Positions 7,074-14,737 of a DNA stretch of 64,000 nucleotides are shown here, piece by piece; positions within the stretch are counted from its first letter, which is position 1, and the number at the start of each line of letters is the position of its first letter. The notes beneath the pieces are model-generated. The model saw only the letters and a program-made list of their open reading frames with translations. It did not search any database and had not been told where the DNA came from. The position numbers and the translations under genes were made by a program. Source of the DNA: Halomonas sp. TD01 (lineage in GTDB: Bacteria; Pseudomonadota; Gammaproteobacteria; Pseudomonadales; Halomonadaceae); the NCBI RefSeq assembly GCF_923868895.1, contig NZ_OV350343.1:1-64000 (forward strand). Reading direction: 5' to 3'.

Positions 7074-7634
7074 TTAATCCCAACGCTCTACAAAGTCAGC
7101 TTGATTATGCTGTGCTATTGGCTTGTGGCGACCTGCTAAGCTGCCCAGATAGATAAAGGCGACCACCTCGTCATTTTCATCTAGCGATAGGCCTTTACGC
7201 ACTACGGGGTCAAAGGCGTACTTACCGCTGCGCCACATGGCACCTAATCCTAGCGCGTGGGCGGCCAGCAGAATACCGTGGGCGGCACATCCGGCTGAAA
7301 TCACCTGCTCCATTTTCGGCACACCAGGAATATCCGGGGTGACCTTGGCGATCACGGCAATGATCATCGGCGCACGTAGCGGTTTTTTACGCGCAGAATT
7401 TAGCGTGTCGTCGCTGGCACTGGGGTCTTCTTGAAACTCTGCTTCTGCGAACAACTCACCCAGGCGCTCGCGCCCTTCACCGATAAATTCGATAAACCGC
7501 CAGGGGCGCAGCTCTTTATGGTCTGGGGCGCGCAGCGCGGCTTGGTAAATAGCGCTGAGCTGTTCGGCACTGGGCGCAGGCTCAGTGAGTTTCCCCATAG
7601 AGCTACGTTCGTGAAGCAGCGTGAGTGCGTCCAT
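7074..7634 (-). CDS. ydjA: YdjA-type NAD(P)H nitroreductase
   Basis: A 186-residue FMN-dependent oxidoreductase closely matching E. coli YdjA, with the N-terminal MDALTLLHERSS and APDHKELRPWRF blocks and GCAAHGILLAAHALGLG near residue 120. YdjA is a small homodimeric nitroreductase whose physiological substrate is not known. A GGGAG ribosome site precedes ATG 7634. It is followed closely by the thioesterase gene. Confidence 0.9.
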   Translation of the reverse strand: MDALTLLHERSSMGKLTEPAPSAEQLSAIYQAALRAPDHKELRPWRFIEFIGEGRERLGELFAEAEFQEDPSASDDTLNSARKKPLRAPMIIAVIAKVTPDIPGVPKMEQVISAGCAAHGILLAAHALGLGAMWRSGKYAFDPVVRKGLSLDENDEVVAFIYLGSLAGRHKPIAQHNQADFVERWD

Positions 7635-7681
7635 TATGACTCCCTTTTTATTGATCGTTGAGCGCTAGGTTAGCGCCGTTG

Positions 7682-8518
7682 CTACTGCCTTGCTAGGCGC
7701 AAGGGGCTGGGCGCCGTTAAACCAGGCGTTGCTCGCCATGGGCTGATATCTAGCCCACCACGGCGCACATAGCGTGCCAGCACCAGTAGCTCTTCAGGCT
7801 TGGCCAACTGCATCAGGTCGGTAAAAATATGTTCGACACAGTGTTCGTGAAAGTCCTGGTGCTGACGATAACCGATTAGATAGCGCAGCAGCCCTTCACG
7901 GTCGATTTTAGGGCCTTTGTAACGAATGAGAACACTGCCCCAATCGGGCTGGCCGGTCACCGGGCAGTTAGATTTAAGCAGGTGGGAGTACAGCGTCTCT
8001 TCGACGATCTCTTCGCCTACCACCAAATGCGCGGCGCTGGGGGTGTAATCACTGATGTCGATATCCAGATCATCCAGGCACTCGCCCGGTAGGCGCTGGG
8101 GGGTAAGCTCACTGTCGTCCACCGCCAATAGCTCTACGCTGACGCAAGCGCCCGCCGCGACGGCTAGATCGCGAATAAGCGTGCTTTGCACCTCTTCTTG
8201 GCTGACAAAGCGCGTTTGGTTAAGACTATTGAGATAGAGCTTCCAGGATTTGGACTCAATCAGGTTGGGCGAATCAGCGGGCAAGCGAAAACGTGCAACC
8301 GCCACGATGGGCTTACCACGGCCGTTCAGCCACGACACTTCAAAAGCGTGCCACTCATCTTCCCCCACAAACGGCAGCTTACTGTCTTCGATGCCCAATG
8401 GGGCACGGTTTGCAGCACGGGGAATAGGATACAAAAGTCCAGCGTCATATTGCTCTGGGTAAGCGGAATCGCGCCCCAGGGGCGCGTGTTCTAAGGTATC
8501 AGGGCGGTGGTGTGCCAT
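7682..8518 (-). CDS. queF: NADPH-dependent 7-cyano-7-deazaguanine reductase
   Basis: A 278-residue enzyme reducing preQ0 to preQ1 in queuosine biosynthesis, a tRNA wobble modification. The length and two-domain layout match the long YqcD/QueF form of gammaproteobacteria. The catalytic cysteine is in SNCPVTGQPDWG (Cys185), and the downstream YRQHQDFHEHCVEHIF segment carries the conserved Glu/His region. No other que genes are in the window. Confidence 0.97.
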   Translation of the reverse strand: MAHHRPDTLEHAPLGRDSAYPEQYDAGLLYPIPRAANRAPLGIEDSKLPFVGEDEWHAFEVSWLNGRGKPIVAVARFRLPADSPNLIESKSWKLYLNSLNQTRFVSQEEVQSTLIRDLAVAAGACVSVELLAVDDSELTPQRLPGECLDDLDIDISDYTPSAAHLVVGEEIVEETLYSHLLKSNCPVTGQPDWGSVLIRYKGPKIDREGLLRYLIGYRQHQDFHEHCVEHIFTDLMQLAKPEELLVLARYVRRGGLDISPWRATPGLTAPSPLRLARQ

Positions 8519-8572
8519 TACTGGTTGCTCTCTTGATTAGTAGCGTGCCCTCTACTGGGCGTTATCACACGT

Positions 8573-9346
8573 TTAACTGCGAATGCCTTTGCCGCGGTCT
8601 AGCATGGTGAGTGCCACCATAAACAGCACAACGATAAAGGCAAAGATAGCGGTTAGCGCCCAGACGACCGGAATATCGGAAACGCCTAAAAAGCCGTAGC
8701 GGAAGACGTTCACCATATACAGTATTGGGTTAAGCATGGAGACGCCCTGCCAAAAATCGGGCAGCATCGAAATCGAGTAAAACACGCCGCCTAAATACGT
8801 CAGCGGAGTCAGAATAAACGTTGGCACGATGGAGATATCATCGAATTTATTAGCCAACAGTGCGTTAATAAAACCACCAATGGAAAACAGCGCCGAGGTC
8901 AGCACCACCACCAGCACCGTGAGCAGCGGATGCTCGACGGTTAAGCGGGTAAAGAATAGCGATACCAGCGTAACAATTAACCCAACCCCTAGGCCGCGGG
9001 CCATACCACCCAAGATAAAGCCGGATAAGACCACCCAATTGGGCATCGGCGAGACCATCATTTCTTCAATAGAGCGCTGAAACTTATTGGAAAAAAAGCT
9101 CGACGCCACGTTGGAGTAGCTATTGGTGATCACCGACATCATGATCAACCCTGGAACAATGAAGTCCATGTAGCTGAAGCCATCCATATCACCAATGCGC
9201 GAACCAATTAAGTTACCGAAGATGATGAAGTACATCGCCATGGTAATTGACGGCGGCAGCAAGGTTTGGGGCCAAATCCGCGTAAAGCGCTTGATCTCTT
9301 TAAGCACTAAAGTCCACAGCGCGATAAGGGTTTGCGTTGCATTCAT
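8573..9346 (-). CDS. yadH: ABC-2 type exporter permease, YadH-like
   Basis: A 257-residue inner-membrane protein with about six hydrophobic segments and the ABC-2 permease organisation, including VSPMPNWVVLSGFILGG after the second segment and LTPLTYLGGVFYSI near residue 182. It pairs with the adjacent YadG-like ATPase, whose stop it overlaps by 4 bp (ATGA). The substrate of YadGH is not known. Confidence 0.92.
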   Translation of the reverse strand: MNATQTLIALWTLVLKEIKRFTRIWPQTLLPPSITMAMYFIIFGNLIGSRIGDMDGFSYMDFIVPGLIMMSVITNSYSNVASSFFSNKFQRSIEEMMVSPMPNWVVLSGFILGGMARGLGVGLIVTLVSLFFTRLTVEHPLLTVLVVVLTSALFSIGGFINALLANKFDDISIVPTFILTPLTYLGGVFYSISMLPDFWQGVSMLNPILYMVNVFRYGFLGVSDIPVVWALTAIFAFIVVLFMVALTMLDRGKGIRS

Positions 9347-10305
9347 GCCCGCGCCTCCTGCTGCTCACGTTGATCAATCGCTTGCTGGCTGCTTTCCACC
9401 ATGGAAACAAACATCTCCTCTAAGCGGTTGGCGCGGTTGCGCATGGAAACTACGGTTAACCCCTGTTCGCTTAAGGCACTGAACACATCATTGAGCCGCT
9501 GCCCACGATGAATTACCAGCGCTAGCTGGGAAGGCTCGATCTGCTGAACTTCAAACCCTTCAATAACGGGTGCTTGCTCTACCGGCGCAGACAGGTCGAG
9601 CAGGAAGGTTTCAGTGTTCAGCTCTGTCAGCAGTTCACGCACGCTGGTGTTACGCACAATTTCGCCTTGATTGATAATGGCGATATTGCGGCACAGGCTC
9701 TCGGCTTCTTCGAGATAGTGTGTCGTGAGAATAATGGTGGTGCCTTCATCGCGGTTAATACGCCGCATGTATTCCCACATGCTGCGGCGCAGCTCAATGT
9801 CTACGCCTGCCGTTGGCTCATCAAGAATCAACAGCTTTGGGCGGTGCATCAGCGCACGGGCAATCATCAGGCGACGCTTCATACCGCCAGAAAGCATACG
9901 CGCACTGCCATTGCGCTTGTCCCACAACCCAAGGTCACTGAGCAGTTGCTTGGCACGAGGCAGCGCCTCTTTACGGGTCATTCCGTAGTAGCCAGCCTGA
10001 GCCAGAATGATATCAATGACCTTTTCAAACTGATTGAAATTGAATTCCTGGGGCACCACGCCAAGCTGGTACTTGGCTTTTGCGAAGTCTTTATCGATGT
10101 CGATACCAAAAATCGACACCTTGCCTGCTGATTTCTGCACCAGCGAGCAGACCACGCCGAGGGTGGTCGACTTACCCGCTCCGTTAGGCCCTAACAAAGC
10201 AAAAAAATCGCCCTGCTGGACGTCTAAATCAATACCTTTTAACGCTTGAAAGCCGTTGCCATACACTTTTGTGAGGCCACGGATAGACAATGCCGGTTCG
10301 GCCAT
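9343..10305 (-). CDS. yadG: ABC exporter ATPase, YadG-like
   Basis: A 320-residue ATP-binding subunit with Walker A GPNGAGKST, signature LSGGMKRRLMIARAL, Walker B LLILDEPTAGVD and the switch His in LTTHYLEEAE. Long blocks match E. coli YadG (for example VPQEFNFN and the AGYYGM stretch). It energises the permease encoded directly downstream. Confidence 0.95.
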   Translation of the reverse strand: MAEPALSIRGLTKVYGNGFQALKGIDLDVQQGDFFALLGPNGAGKSTTLGVVCSLVQKSAGKVSIFGIDIDKDFAKAKYQLGVVPQEFNFNQFEKVIDIILAQAGYYGMTRKEALPRAKQLLSDLGLWDKRNGSARMLSGGMKRRLMIARALMHRPKLLILDEPTAGVDIELRRSMWEYMRRINRDEGTTIILTTHYLEEAESLCRNIAIINQGEIVRNTSVRELLTELNTETFLLDLSAPVEQAPVIEGFEVQQIEPSQLALVIHRGQRLNDVFSALSEQGLTVVSMRNRANRLEEMFVSMVESSQQAIDQREQQEARA

Positions 10306-10496
10306 GAATATGTCCTGTCAGCAAATGGGGAGCACAAGAAAAACGAGCTAGATAGAGGGATATCGGGGCATCCGTATATTTTTTCAAGTCGCCCGAATGA
10401 CAGCCACGCAAAAATATCGCCGATTGATGTGCGATACAGTGTTCAAAAAAACAAAGGAAAACAAGCAAAAAGGAGGGATAAGAAAAAGTGTTTGCT

Positions 10497-10551
10497 TGGA
10501 GCGGGAAAAGAGATTGATCGGACTGGCGCTCCAGCTCTCGACCCTTGGCAA
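10497..10551 (-). pseudogene. Decayed tRNA-Gly(GCC) copy
   Basis: Twenty-three bases at 10493-10515 are identical to the 3' end and downstream flank of the functional tRNA-Gly copies, and CTCTCGACCC plus TTGGCAA at 10535-10551 match their T-stem and anticodon region. An unrelated 19-base stretch interrupts the T loop and four bases of the anticodon stem are missing, so it cannot fold as a tRNA. It is the last unit of the tRNA array. Confidence 0.75.
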
Positions 10552-10569
10552 ATATGTAAAACCGTTGTA

Positions 10570-10644
10570 TGGAGCGGGAAAAGAGATTCGAACTCTCGAC
10601 CCTCGCCTTGGCAAGGCGATGCTCTACCACTGAGCTATTCCCGC
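10570..10644 (-). tRNA. tRNA-Gly(GCC), copy 3
   Basis: A 75-nt tRNA with encoded CCA; acceptor GCGGGAA/TTCCCGC, anticodon loop TTGCCAA (GCC), T loop TTCGAAT. Sequence identical to the other two Gly copies of the array. Last functional unit transcribed from the promoter near 11.2 kb. Confidence 0.96.
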
Positions 10645-10677
10645 GTACAACAAACAGTGCTACAAAAAAGTGCGAGA

Positions 10678-10753
10678 TGGCGTCCCATAGGGGGTTCGAA
10701 CCCCTGTTACCGCCGTGAAAGGGCGGTGTCCTAGACCACTAGACGAATGGGAC
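10678..10753 (-). tRNA. tRNA-Glu(TTC), copy 3
   Basis: A 76-nt tRNA with encoded CCA; acceptor GTCCCAT/ATGGGAC, anticodon loop CTTTCAC (TTC), T arm AGGGG-TTCGAAC-CCCCT. Identical to the other Glu copies. Confidence 0.96.
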
Positions 10754-10774
10754 GCTGTAAGCATATTAAATGCT

Positions 10775-10849
10775 TGGAGCGGGAAAAGAGATTCGAACTC
10801 TCGACCCTCGCCTTGGCAAGGCGATGCTCTACCACTGAGCTATTCCCGC
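10775..10849 (-). tRNA. tRNA-Gly(GCC), copy 2
   Basis: Same 75-nt sequence as the flanking Gly copies, anticodon GCC, CCA encoded. The short spacer to the adjacent Glu copy (GTAAGCATAttAAATGCT type) is also conserved between units, showing tandem duplication. Confidence 0.96.
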
Positions 10850-10875
10850 TTAATCTGTATTACTCGCAATCGGAT

Positions 10876-10951
10876 TGGCGTCCCATAGGGGGTTCGAACC
10901 CCTGTTACCGCCGTGAAAGGGCGGTGTCCTAGACCACTAGACGAATGGGAC
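10876..10951 (-). tRNA. tRNA-Glu(TTC), copy 2
   Basis: Same 76-nt sequence as the other Glu copies, anticodon TTC, CCA encoded; middle unit of the Glu-Gly array. Confidence 0.96.
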
Positions 10952-10972
10952 ACTGTAAGCATACTAAATGCT

Positions 10973-11047
10973 TGGAGCGGGAAAAGAGATTCGAACTCTC
11001 GACCCTCGCCTTGGCAAGGCGATGCTCTACCACTGAGCTATTCCCGC
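10973..11047 (-). tRNA. tRNA-Gly(GCC), copy 1
   Basis: Same 75-nt sequence as the other Gly copies, anticodon GCC, CCA encoded; first Gly in transcription order. Confidence 0.96.
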
Positions 11048-11087
11048 AATTCCGATACCTTAACGACTTTTTATCCTAAAAAACAAG

Positions 11088-11163
11088 TGGCGTCCCATAG
11101 GGGGTTCGAACCCCTGTTACCGCCGTGAAAGGGCGGTGTCCTAGACCACTAGACGAATGGGAC
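11088..11163 (-). tRNA. tRNA-Glu(TTC), copy 1
   Basis: Same 76-nt sequence as the other Glu copies, anticodon TTC, CCA encoded. It is promoter-proximal: the first tRNA of the array. Confidence 0.96.
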
Positions 11164-11191
11164 GTTTCATTGCCTCGTCGAGGTGGCGCGT

Positions 11192-11220
11192 ATATTACTC
11201 AGCCCTTTGCGGGCTGTCAA
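11192..11220 (-). promoter_or_regulatory. Promoter of the Glu/Gly tRNA array
   Basis: Minus strand: perfect -35 TTGACA (11220-11215), 17-bp spacer, -10 TAATAT (11197-11192), then a GC-rich discriminator ACGCGCC. The spacer contains a GCCCGC/GGGCTG near-dyad. The layout is that of stable-RNA promoters under stringent control. Confidence 0.8.
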
Positions 11221-11281
11221 GCAGTCTGAAATCAAAACGTTTTACTGGGAGCGAATAACACCACCGAGGCGGTCGAATCTG

Positions 11282-11318
11282 GTGCACTGATTCATCAAAA
11301 TGCTTCTTTTCAGTGCAC
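11282..11318. promoter_or_regulatory. Inverted repeat, candidate enhancer for the sigma-54 promoter
   Basis: GTGCACTGA (11282-11290) and TCAGTGCAC (11310-11318) form a perfect 9-bp inverted repeat with 19 bp between arms; a further half-like ATGCACTTA is at 11332-11340. The site is about 80-110 bp upstream of the sigma-54 promoter, the usual distance for an activator. Confidence 0.6.
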
Positions 11319-11393
11319 TAGCTGGTTTTTCATGCACTTATCAAAGGCTATAAACGCCTTAAAAATCTTTCATCTATAATAAAATCGATTTTC

Positions 11394-11409
11394 TGGCATA
11401 CGGCTTGCT
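11394..11409 (+). promoter_or_regulatory. Sigma-54 promoter of the GGT gene
   Basis: TGGCATACGGCTTGCT matches the RpoN consensus TGGCACG-N4-TTGCW with the invariant GG and GC exactly 12 bp apart. It lies about 80 bp before the GGT start codon, leaving a short leader. Confidence 0.75.
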
Positions 11410-11486
11410 ACCTTATCAGCGATCACGGGTTTATTTGGCGATCTGGCGCCAATAGCTGGTGACCACAACTAAACAAGGAACTTGCA

Positions 11487-13073
11487 ATGCTCCATACCCA
11501 ACGTAGTTACGGCGGCAGCTGTGTAGCCCCTCATCATCTTGCCGCAAGCGCAGGGCGTGATGTGTTGAAACAAGGAGGCAACGCAGTAGAGGCTATGGTC
11601 GCTGCAGCAGCTGCGATTGCCGTGGTGTACCCGCACATGAACGCGCTAGGTGGCGACGGTTTCTGGCTCATTCACGAACCGGGCAAAGCCCCCGTTGCCA
11701 TTGATGCCTGCGGCCCTGCTGCTCAGCTTGCTAACAGCGAATTTTATGCAGGTGCGACGCATATTCCTAAGCGTGGCCCAGAGGCCGCACTGACCATGGC
11801 GGGCACCATCAGTGGCTGGCAGGAAGCACTAGAGGTAGCCGCTAGTTGGGGAGATTCGCTGCCACTTTCTACACTGCTAAGCGATGCCATTCGCCATGCC
11901 GACGAGGGTGTGGCTGTTTCCCAGAGCCAGGAAACATTAACAGCCAAACACCTGGAGCGACTAAGCCAAAGCCCCGGTTTTAGGGATGCATTTCTGATTG
12001 ACGGCCAAGTGCCCCGGGAAGGTCAACGCCTTCGCCAACCACGACTAGCGGCCACACTAAAACGATTGGCAAGCGCCGGACTGGATGATTTTTACCGAGG
12101 CGAACTTGCCATCAGCATGGCGCGCGACCTGGAAGCGCTGGGCAGCCCGCTTCGCTTAGACGACTTCCACGCCTACCACGCTCAGCAGGTCACTCCCCTT
12201 CATGTGCGTCTGCAAGATGCCACGCTATACAATCTGCCAGCCCCTACCCAGGGTATGGCATCGCTGATGATTCTGGGTATTTACGAACGTATTAAAGCTA
12301 TCGAGCCGAACGGCTTTGACCATCTGCATGGCCTTATTGAAGCGACCAAGCGGGCCTTTATGTTGCGTGATCGCTACGTCACCGACCCTAGCCGCGTGCC
12401 TGCTCCCCTGCAACAGTTACTTAGTGAAGAACGCATTAGCGCAGAAGCCGCTGAAATCAATACCTCGCAGGCCCTCCCGTGGCCTCATGTACCCGCATCT
12501 GGCGATACCATTTGGATGGGAGCCGTTGATAGCGAGGGTCGTTCGGTCAGCTTTATTCAAAGCATCTACTGGGAATTCGGCAGTGGCGTAGTACTGCCGG
12601 AAAGCGGCGTGCTGTGGCAAAACCGAGGTATTAGCTTTTCACTTAACCAGGATGATTTACGTGGCCTTGCTCCTGGCCGGAAACCTTTCCATACGCTTAA
12701 CCCTGCACTTGCTACCTTTAACGATGGGCGCACCATGGTTTACGGCACAATGGGAGGAGAAGGCCAGCCACAAACCCAGGCAGCAGTTTTTTCCCGCTAT
12801 GCACTGCACGGAATGCCGCTTCAGCAAGCGGTCACTGCACCGCGCTGGCTATTGGGCCGCACCTGGGGAGAATCCAGCACCAACCTGAAGCTCGAAGACC
12901 GCTTCAGCGACCGTTTGGTCGCCGCACTTGCTACGGCTGGACACGATGTCGAAGTCATCCCTGAGGCATTCAGTGACACTATGGGCCATGCGGGCGGTAT
13001 CGTACGGCATCCGGATGGCTTAATTGAAAGCGCCCACGATCCGCGCAGCAACGGCGGGGCAGCTAGCGTGTAA
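11487..13073 (+). CDS. Gamma-glutamyltransferase family protein
   Basis: A 528-residue member of the gamma-glutamyltranspeptidase N-terminal-nucleophile family. The early block VLKQGGNAVEAMVAAAAAIAV and LGGDGFWLIH are family hallmarks; the autoprocessing Thr is expected in SGDTIWMGAVD, and late blocks are GGEGQPQTQA and GHDVEVI. No clear signal peptide is seen, so it may be cytoplasmic, unlike periplasmic Ggt. An AAGGA site precedes ATG 11487. It stands alone behind a sigma-54 promoter, suggesting control by nitrogen or substrate supply. The precise substrate is unknown; related enzymes cleave glutathione or gamma-glutamyl compounds. Confidence 0.88.
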   Translation: MLHTQRSYGGSCVAPHHLAASAGRDVLKQGGNAVEAMVAAAAAIAVVYPHMNALGGDGFWLIHEPGKAPVAIDACGPAAQLANSEFYAGATHIPKRGPEAALTMAGTISGWQEALEVAASWGDSLPLSTLLSDAIRHADEGVAVSQSQETLTAKHLERLSQSPGFRDAFLIDGQVPREGQRLRQPRLAATLKRLASAGLDDFYRGELAISMARDLEALGSPLRLDDFHAYHAQQVTPLHVRLQDATLYNLPAPTQGMASLMILGIYERIKAIEPNGFDHLHGLIEATKRAFMLRDRYVTDPSRVPAPLQQLLSEERISAEAAEINTSQALPWPHVPASGDTIWMGAVDSEGRSVSFIQSIYWEFGSGVVLPESGVLWQNRGISFSLNQDDLRGLAPGRKPFHTLNPALATFNDGRTMVYGTMGGEGQPQTQAAVFSRYALHGMPLQQAVTAPRWLLGRTWGESSTNLKLEDRFSDRLVAALATAGHDVEVIPEAFSDTMGHAGGIVRHPDGLIESAHDPRSNGGAASV

Positions 13074-13210
13074 ACACTATACTGGCGGTTTTCTTACCTT
13101 TCACACATGCTGAACCTGGGCGGGCTATCTACTGTCACTCTGCGTAGTGATACGCTAGCCTGCTTACATAAGCCTCTGCTTAACGGTAACCAGAGGGAGA
13201 GGAGACCCCC

Positions 13211-13609
13211 ATGGCGAAAATAGAAAAATCCCCCGACGAATGGCGCAAGCAACTCACCCCGGAACAGTACCGTGTGGCGCGTGAAAAAGGCACTGAACGC
13301 CCGTTCACGGGTGATTATCAGGTCAGCGATGCCCAGGGCATTTACCACTGCGTGTGCTGCCATGCGCCGCTGTTTGAAAACGAGCATAAGTTTGATGCGG
13401 GCTGCGGCTGGCCGAGCTTTGATCGCCCACTGGGATCACGCTGCGTCGAAGAGCATAACGACGCCTCTCACGGCATGCGGCGAACTGAAGTCGTTTGCTC
13501 CCACTGCGATGCCCATCTAGGTCACGTATTTCCTGATGGCCCGCCAGACACGACCGGATTGCGTTATTGCATCAATTCGGTGTCGTTAGAATTCCATCCT
13601 GACGAGTAA
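13211..13609 (+). CDS. msrB: Peptide-methionine (R)-S-oxide reductase
   Basis: A 132-residue selenium-free MsrB that repairs methionine-R-sulfoxide in proteins. Zinc cysteines are in CVCC (Cys47/Cys50) and CSHC (Cys96/Cys99); the catalytic Cys120 is in RYCINS, and GCGWPSFD is the signature substrate-site block. A good GGAGAGGAG ribosome site precedes the start. MsrA is not nearby. Confidence 0.97.
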   Translation: MAKIEKSPDEWRKQLTPEQYRVAREKGTERPFTGDYQVSDAQGIYHCVCCHAPLFENEHKFDAGCGWPSFDRPLGSRCVEEHNDASHGMRRTEVVCSHCDAHLGHVFPDGPPDTTGLRYCINSVSLEFHPDE

Positions 13610-13641
13610 TCGTTACTAAACCCTCGATCAATACCAGAAAG

Positions 13642-13678
13642 GCGGGCGCCATCTGCTAGAATGGCAGCCCGCTTTTTT
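13642..13678 (+). terminator. Terminator of msrB
   Basis: GCGGGC-GCCAT, an 8-nt loop, ATGGC-A-GCCCGC then TTTTTT forms an interrupted 11-bp stem. The GCCCGCTTTTT(T)GTGC tail is directly duplicated a few bases downstream. Confidence 0.85.
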
Positions 13679-13728
13679 GTGCCCGCTTTTTGTGCTTGTA
13701 TTTGTTTTGCGCTAATTAGGAGAAACTC

Positions 13729-14682
13729 ATGCTCGGCTGGTTCCCCGGACATATGAATAAGGCCCGCCGCCAGATTAAGGATGCGCTGCCCGAAATTGAT
13801 GTCGTTATTGAAGTACTTGACGCGCGCCTGCCCTACTCCAGCGCCAACCCGATGCTGGCCGAGCTGACTCGCCATAAGCCGGTATTGAAGATTTTGTCGC
13901 GAGCAGATCTTGCCGACCCTGAGCGCACCGCTGAGTGGGTGGCTTTTTTCGATGCTCAAGAGGATACCCGCGCCCTGGCGATTACCACTACCAATATCCG
14001 CGAACTTAAAAAAATCCCTAAACTGTGCCACGAATTGGCAGGCGCGGTACGCGCAGACAGGGATGTCCGCGTGATGGTGATGGGCATTCCCAACGTGGGA
14101 AAATCGACGCTAATCAACGGGCTTGCTGGCCGCAAAATTGCTAAGACCGGCAATGAACCCGCAGTCACCAAGCGCCAACAAAAGGTGCGTATTGATGGCC
14201 GCGTGGCACTGATCGACACCCCTGGGGTGCTATGGCCAAAAATTGAAGACCAAGCCAGCGCCTATCGTCTGGCTGCCAGCGGCGCGATTCGTGATACCGC
14301 AATTGAATATACCGATGTGGCCATCATCACCAGTGCAGAGCTTGCTAAGCGTTATCCTGCAGAGTTAACCGCCCGCTATAAGCTAAAAGCGCTGCCCACC
14401 TATGAAGCGCCAGTCGCGCAAGAGGTGGATGCTGATGGCCCGCAAAAGCCAGATTTCTTAGCCATTGCCGGTTTTGACGGCCACGCCATTTTGAAAGAAA
14501 TTGCGAGTAAGCGCGGCGGCTTACGCCCCGGTGGCGAGGTCGACATACACCGCGGTGCCGAAGTACTGCTTCACGAGCTACGCGATGGCAAACTCGGTAG
14601 GCTTACCTTAGAAACCCCAGGTGATATTCCACCGCCGCCGATACAAAACGACGAAGACAGCCACCTACAATCCGACGCATAA
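13729..14682 (+). CDS. ylqF: Ribosome biogenesis GTPase YlqF/RbgA
   Basis: A 317-residue circularly permuted GTPase (G4 before G1). The start GWFPGHMNKARR is the family signature; the G4-like motif is SRADLAD, G1 is GIPNVGKSTLIN and G3 is DTPGVLWPK. RbgA proteins help late assembly of the 50S subunit. AGGAGAAACTC precedes the ATG. A sharp gap of about 55 bp separates it from alaA, so co-transcription is likely. Confidence 0.95.
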   Translation: MLGWFPGHMNKARRQIKDALPEIDVVIEVLDARLPYSSANPMLAELTRHKPVLKILSRADLADPERTAEWVAFFDAQEDTRALAITTTNIRELKKIPKLCHELAGAVRADRDVRVMVMGIPNVGKSTLINGLAGRKIAKTGNEPAVTKRQQKVRIDGRVALIDTPGVLWPKIEDQASAYRLAASGAIRDTAIEYTDVAIITSAELAKRYPAELTARYKLKALPTYEAPVAQEVDADGPQKPDFLAIAGFDGHAILKEIASKRGGLRPGGEVDIHRGAEVLLHELRDGKLGRLTLETPGDIPPPPIQNDEDSHLQSDA

Positions 14683-14737
14683 TGGGCTGATCATCAGCAG
14701 CACCCTCGGCCACAGGACATTTTGGATAATAAACCCC

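Noticed and set aside
10313..10569. Plus- and minus-strand open frames between yadG and the tRNA array
   Set aside because: They consist of tRNA and tRNA-remnant sequence read in other frames and lack ribosome sites; no protein is supported.
10630..11170. Regularly spaced repeats resembling a CRISPR array
   Set aside because: The repeats are complete tRNA genes (acceptor, anticodon and T arms are readable), not CRISPR repeats with spacers.
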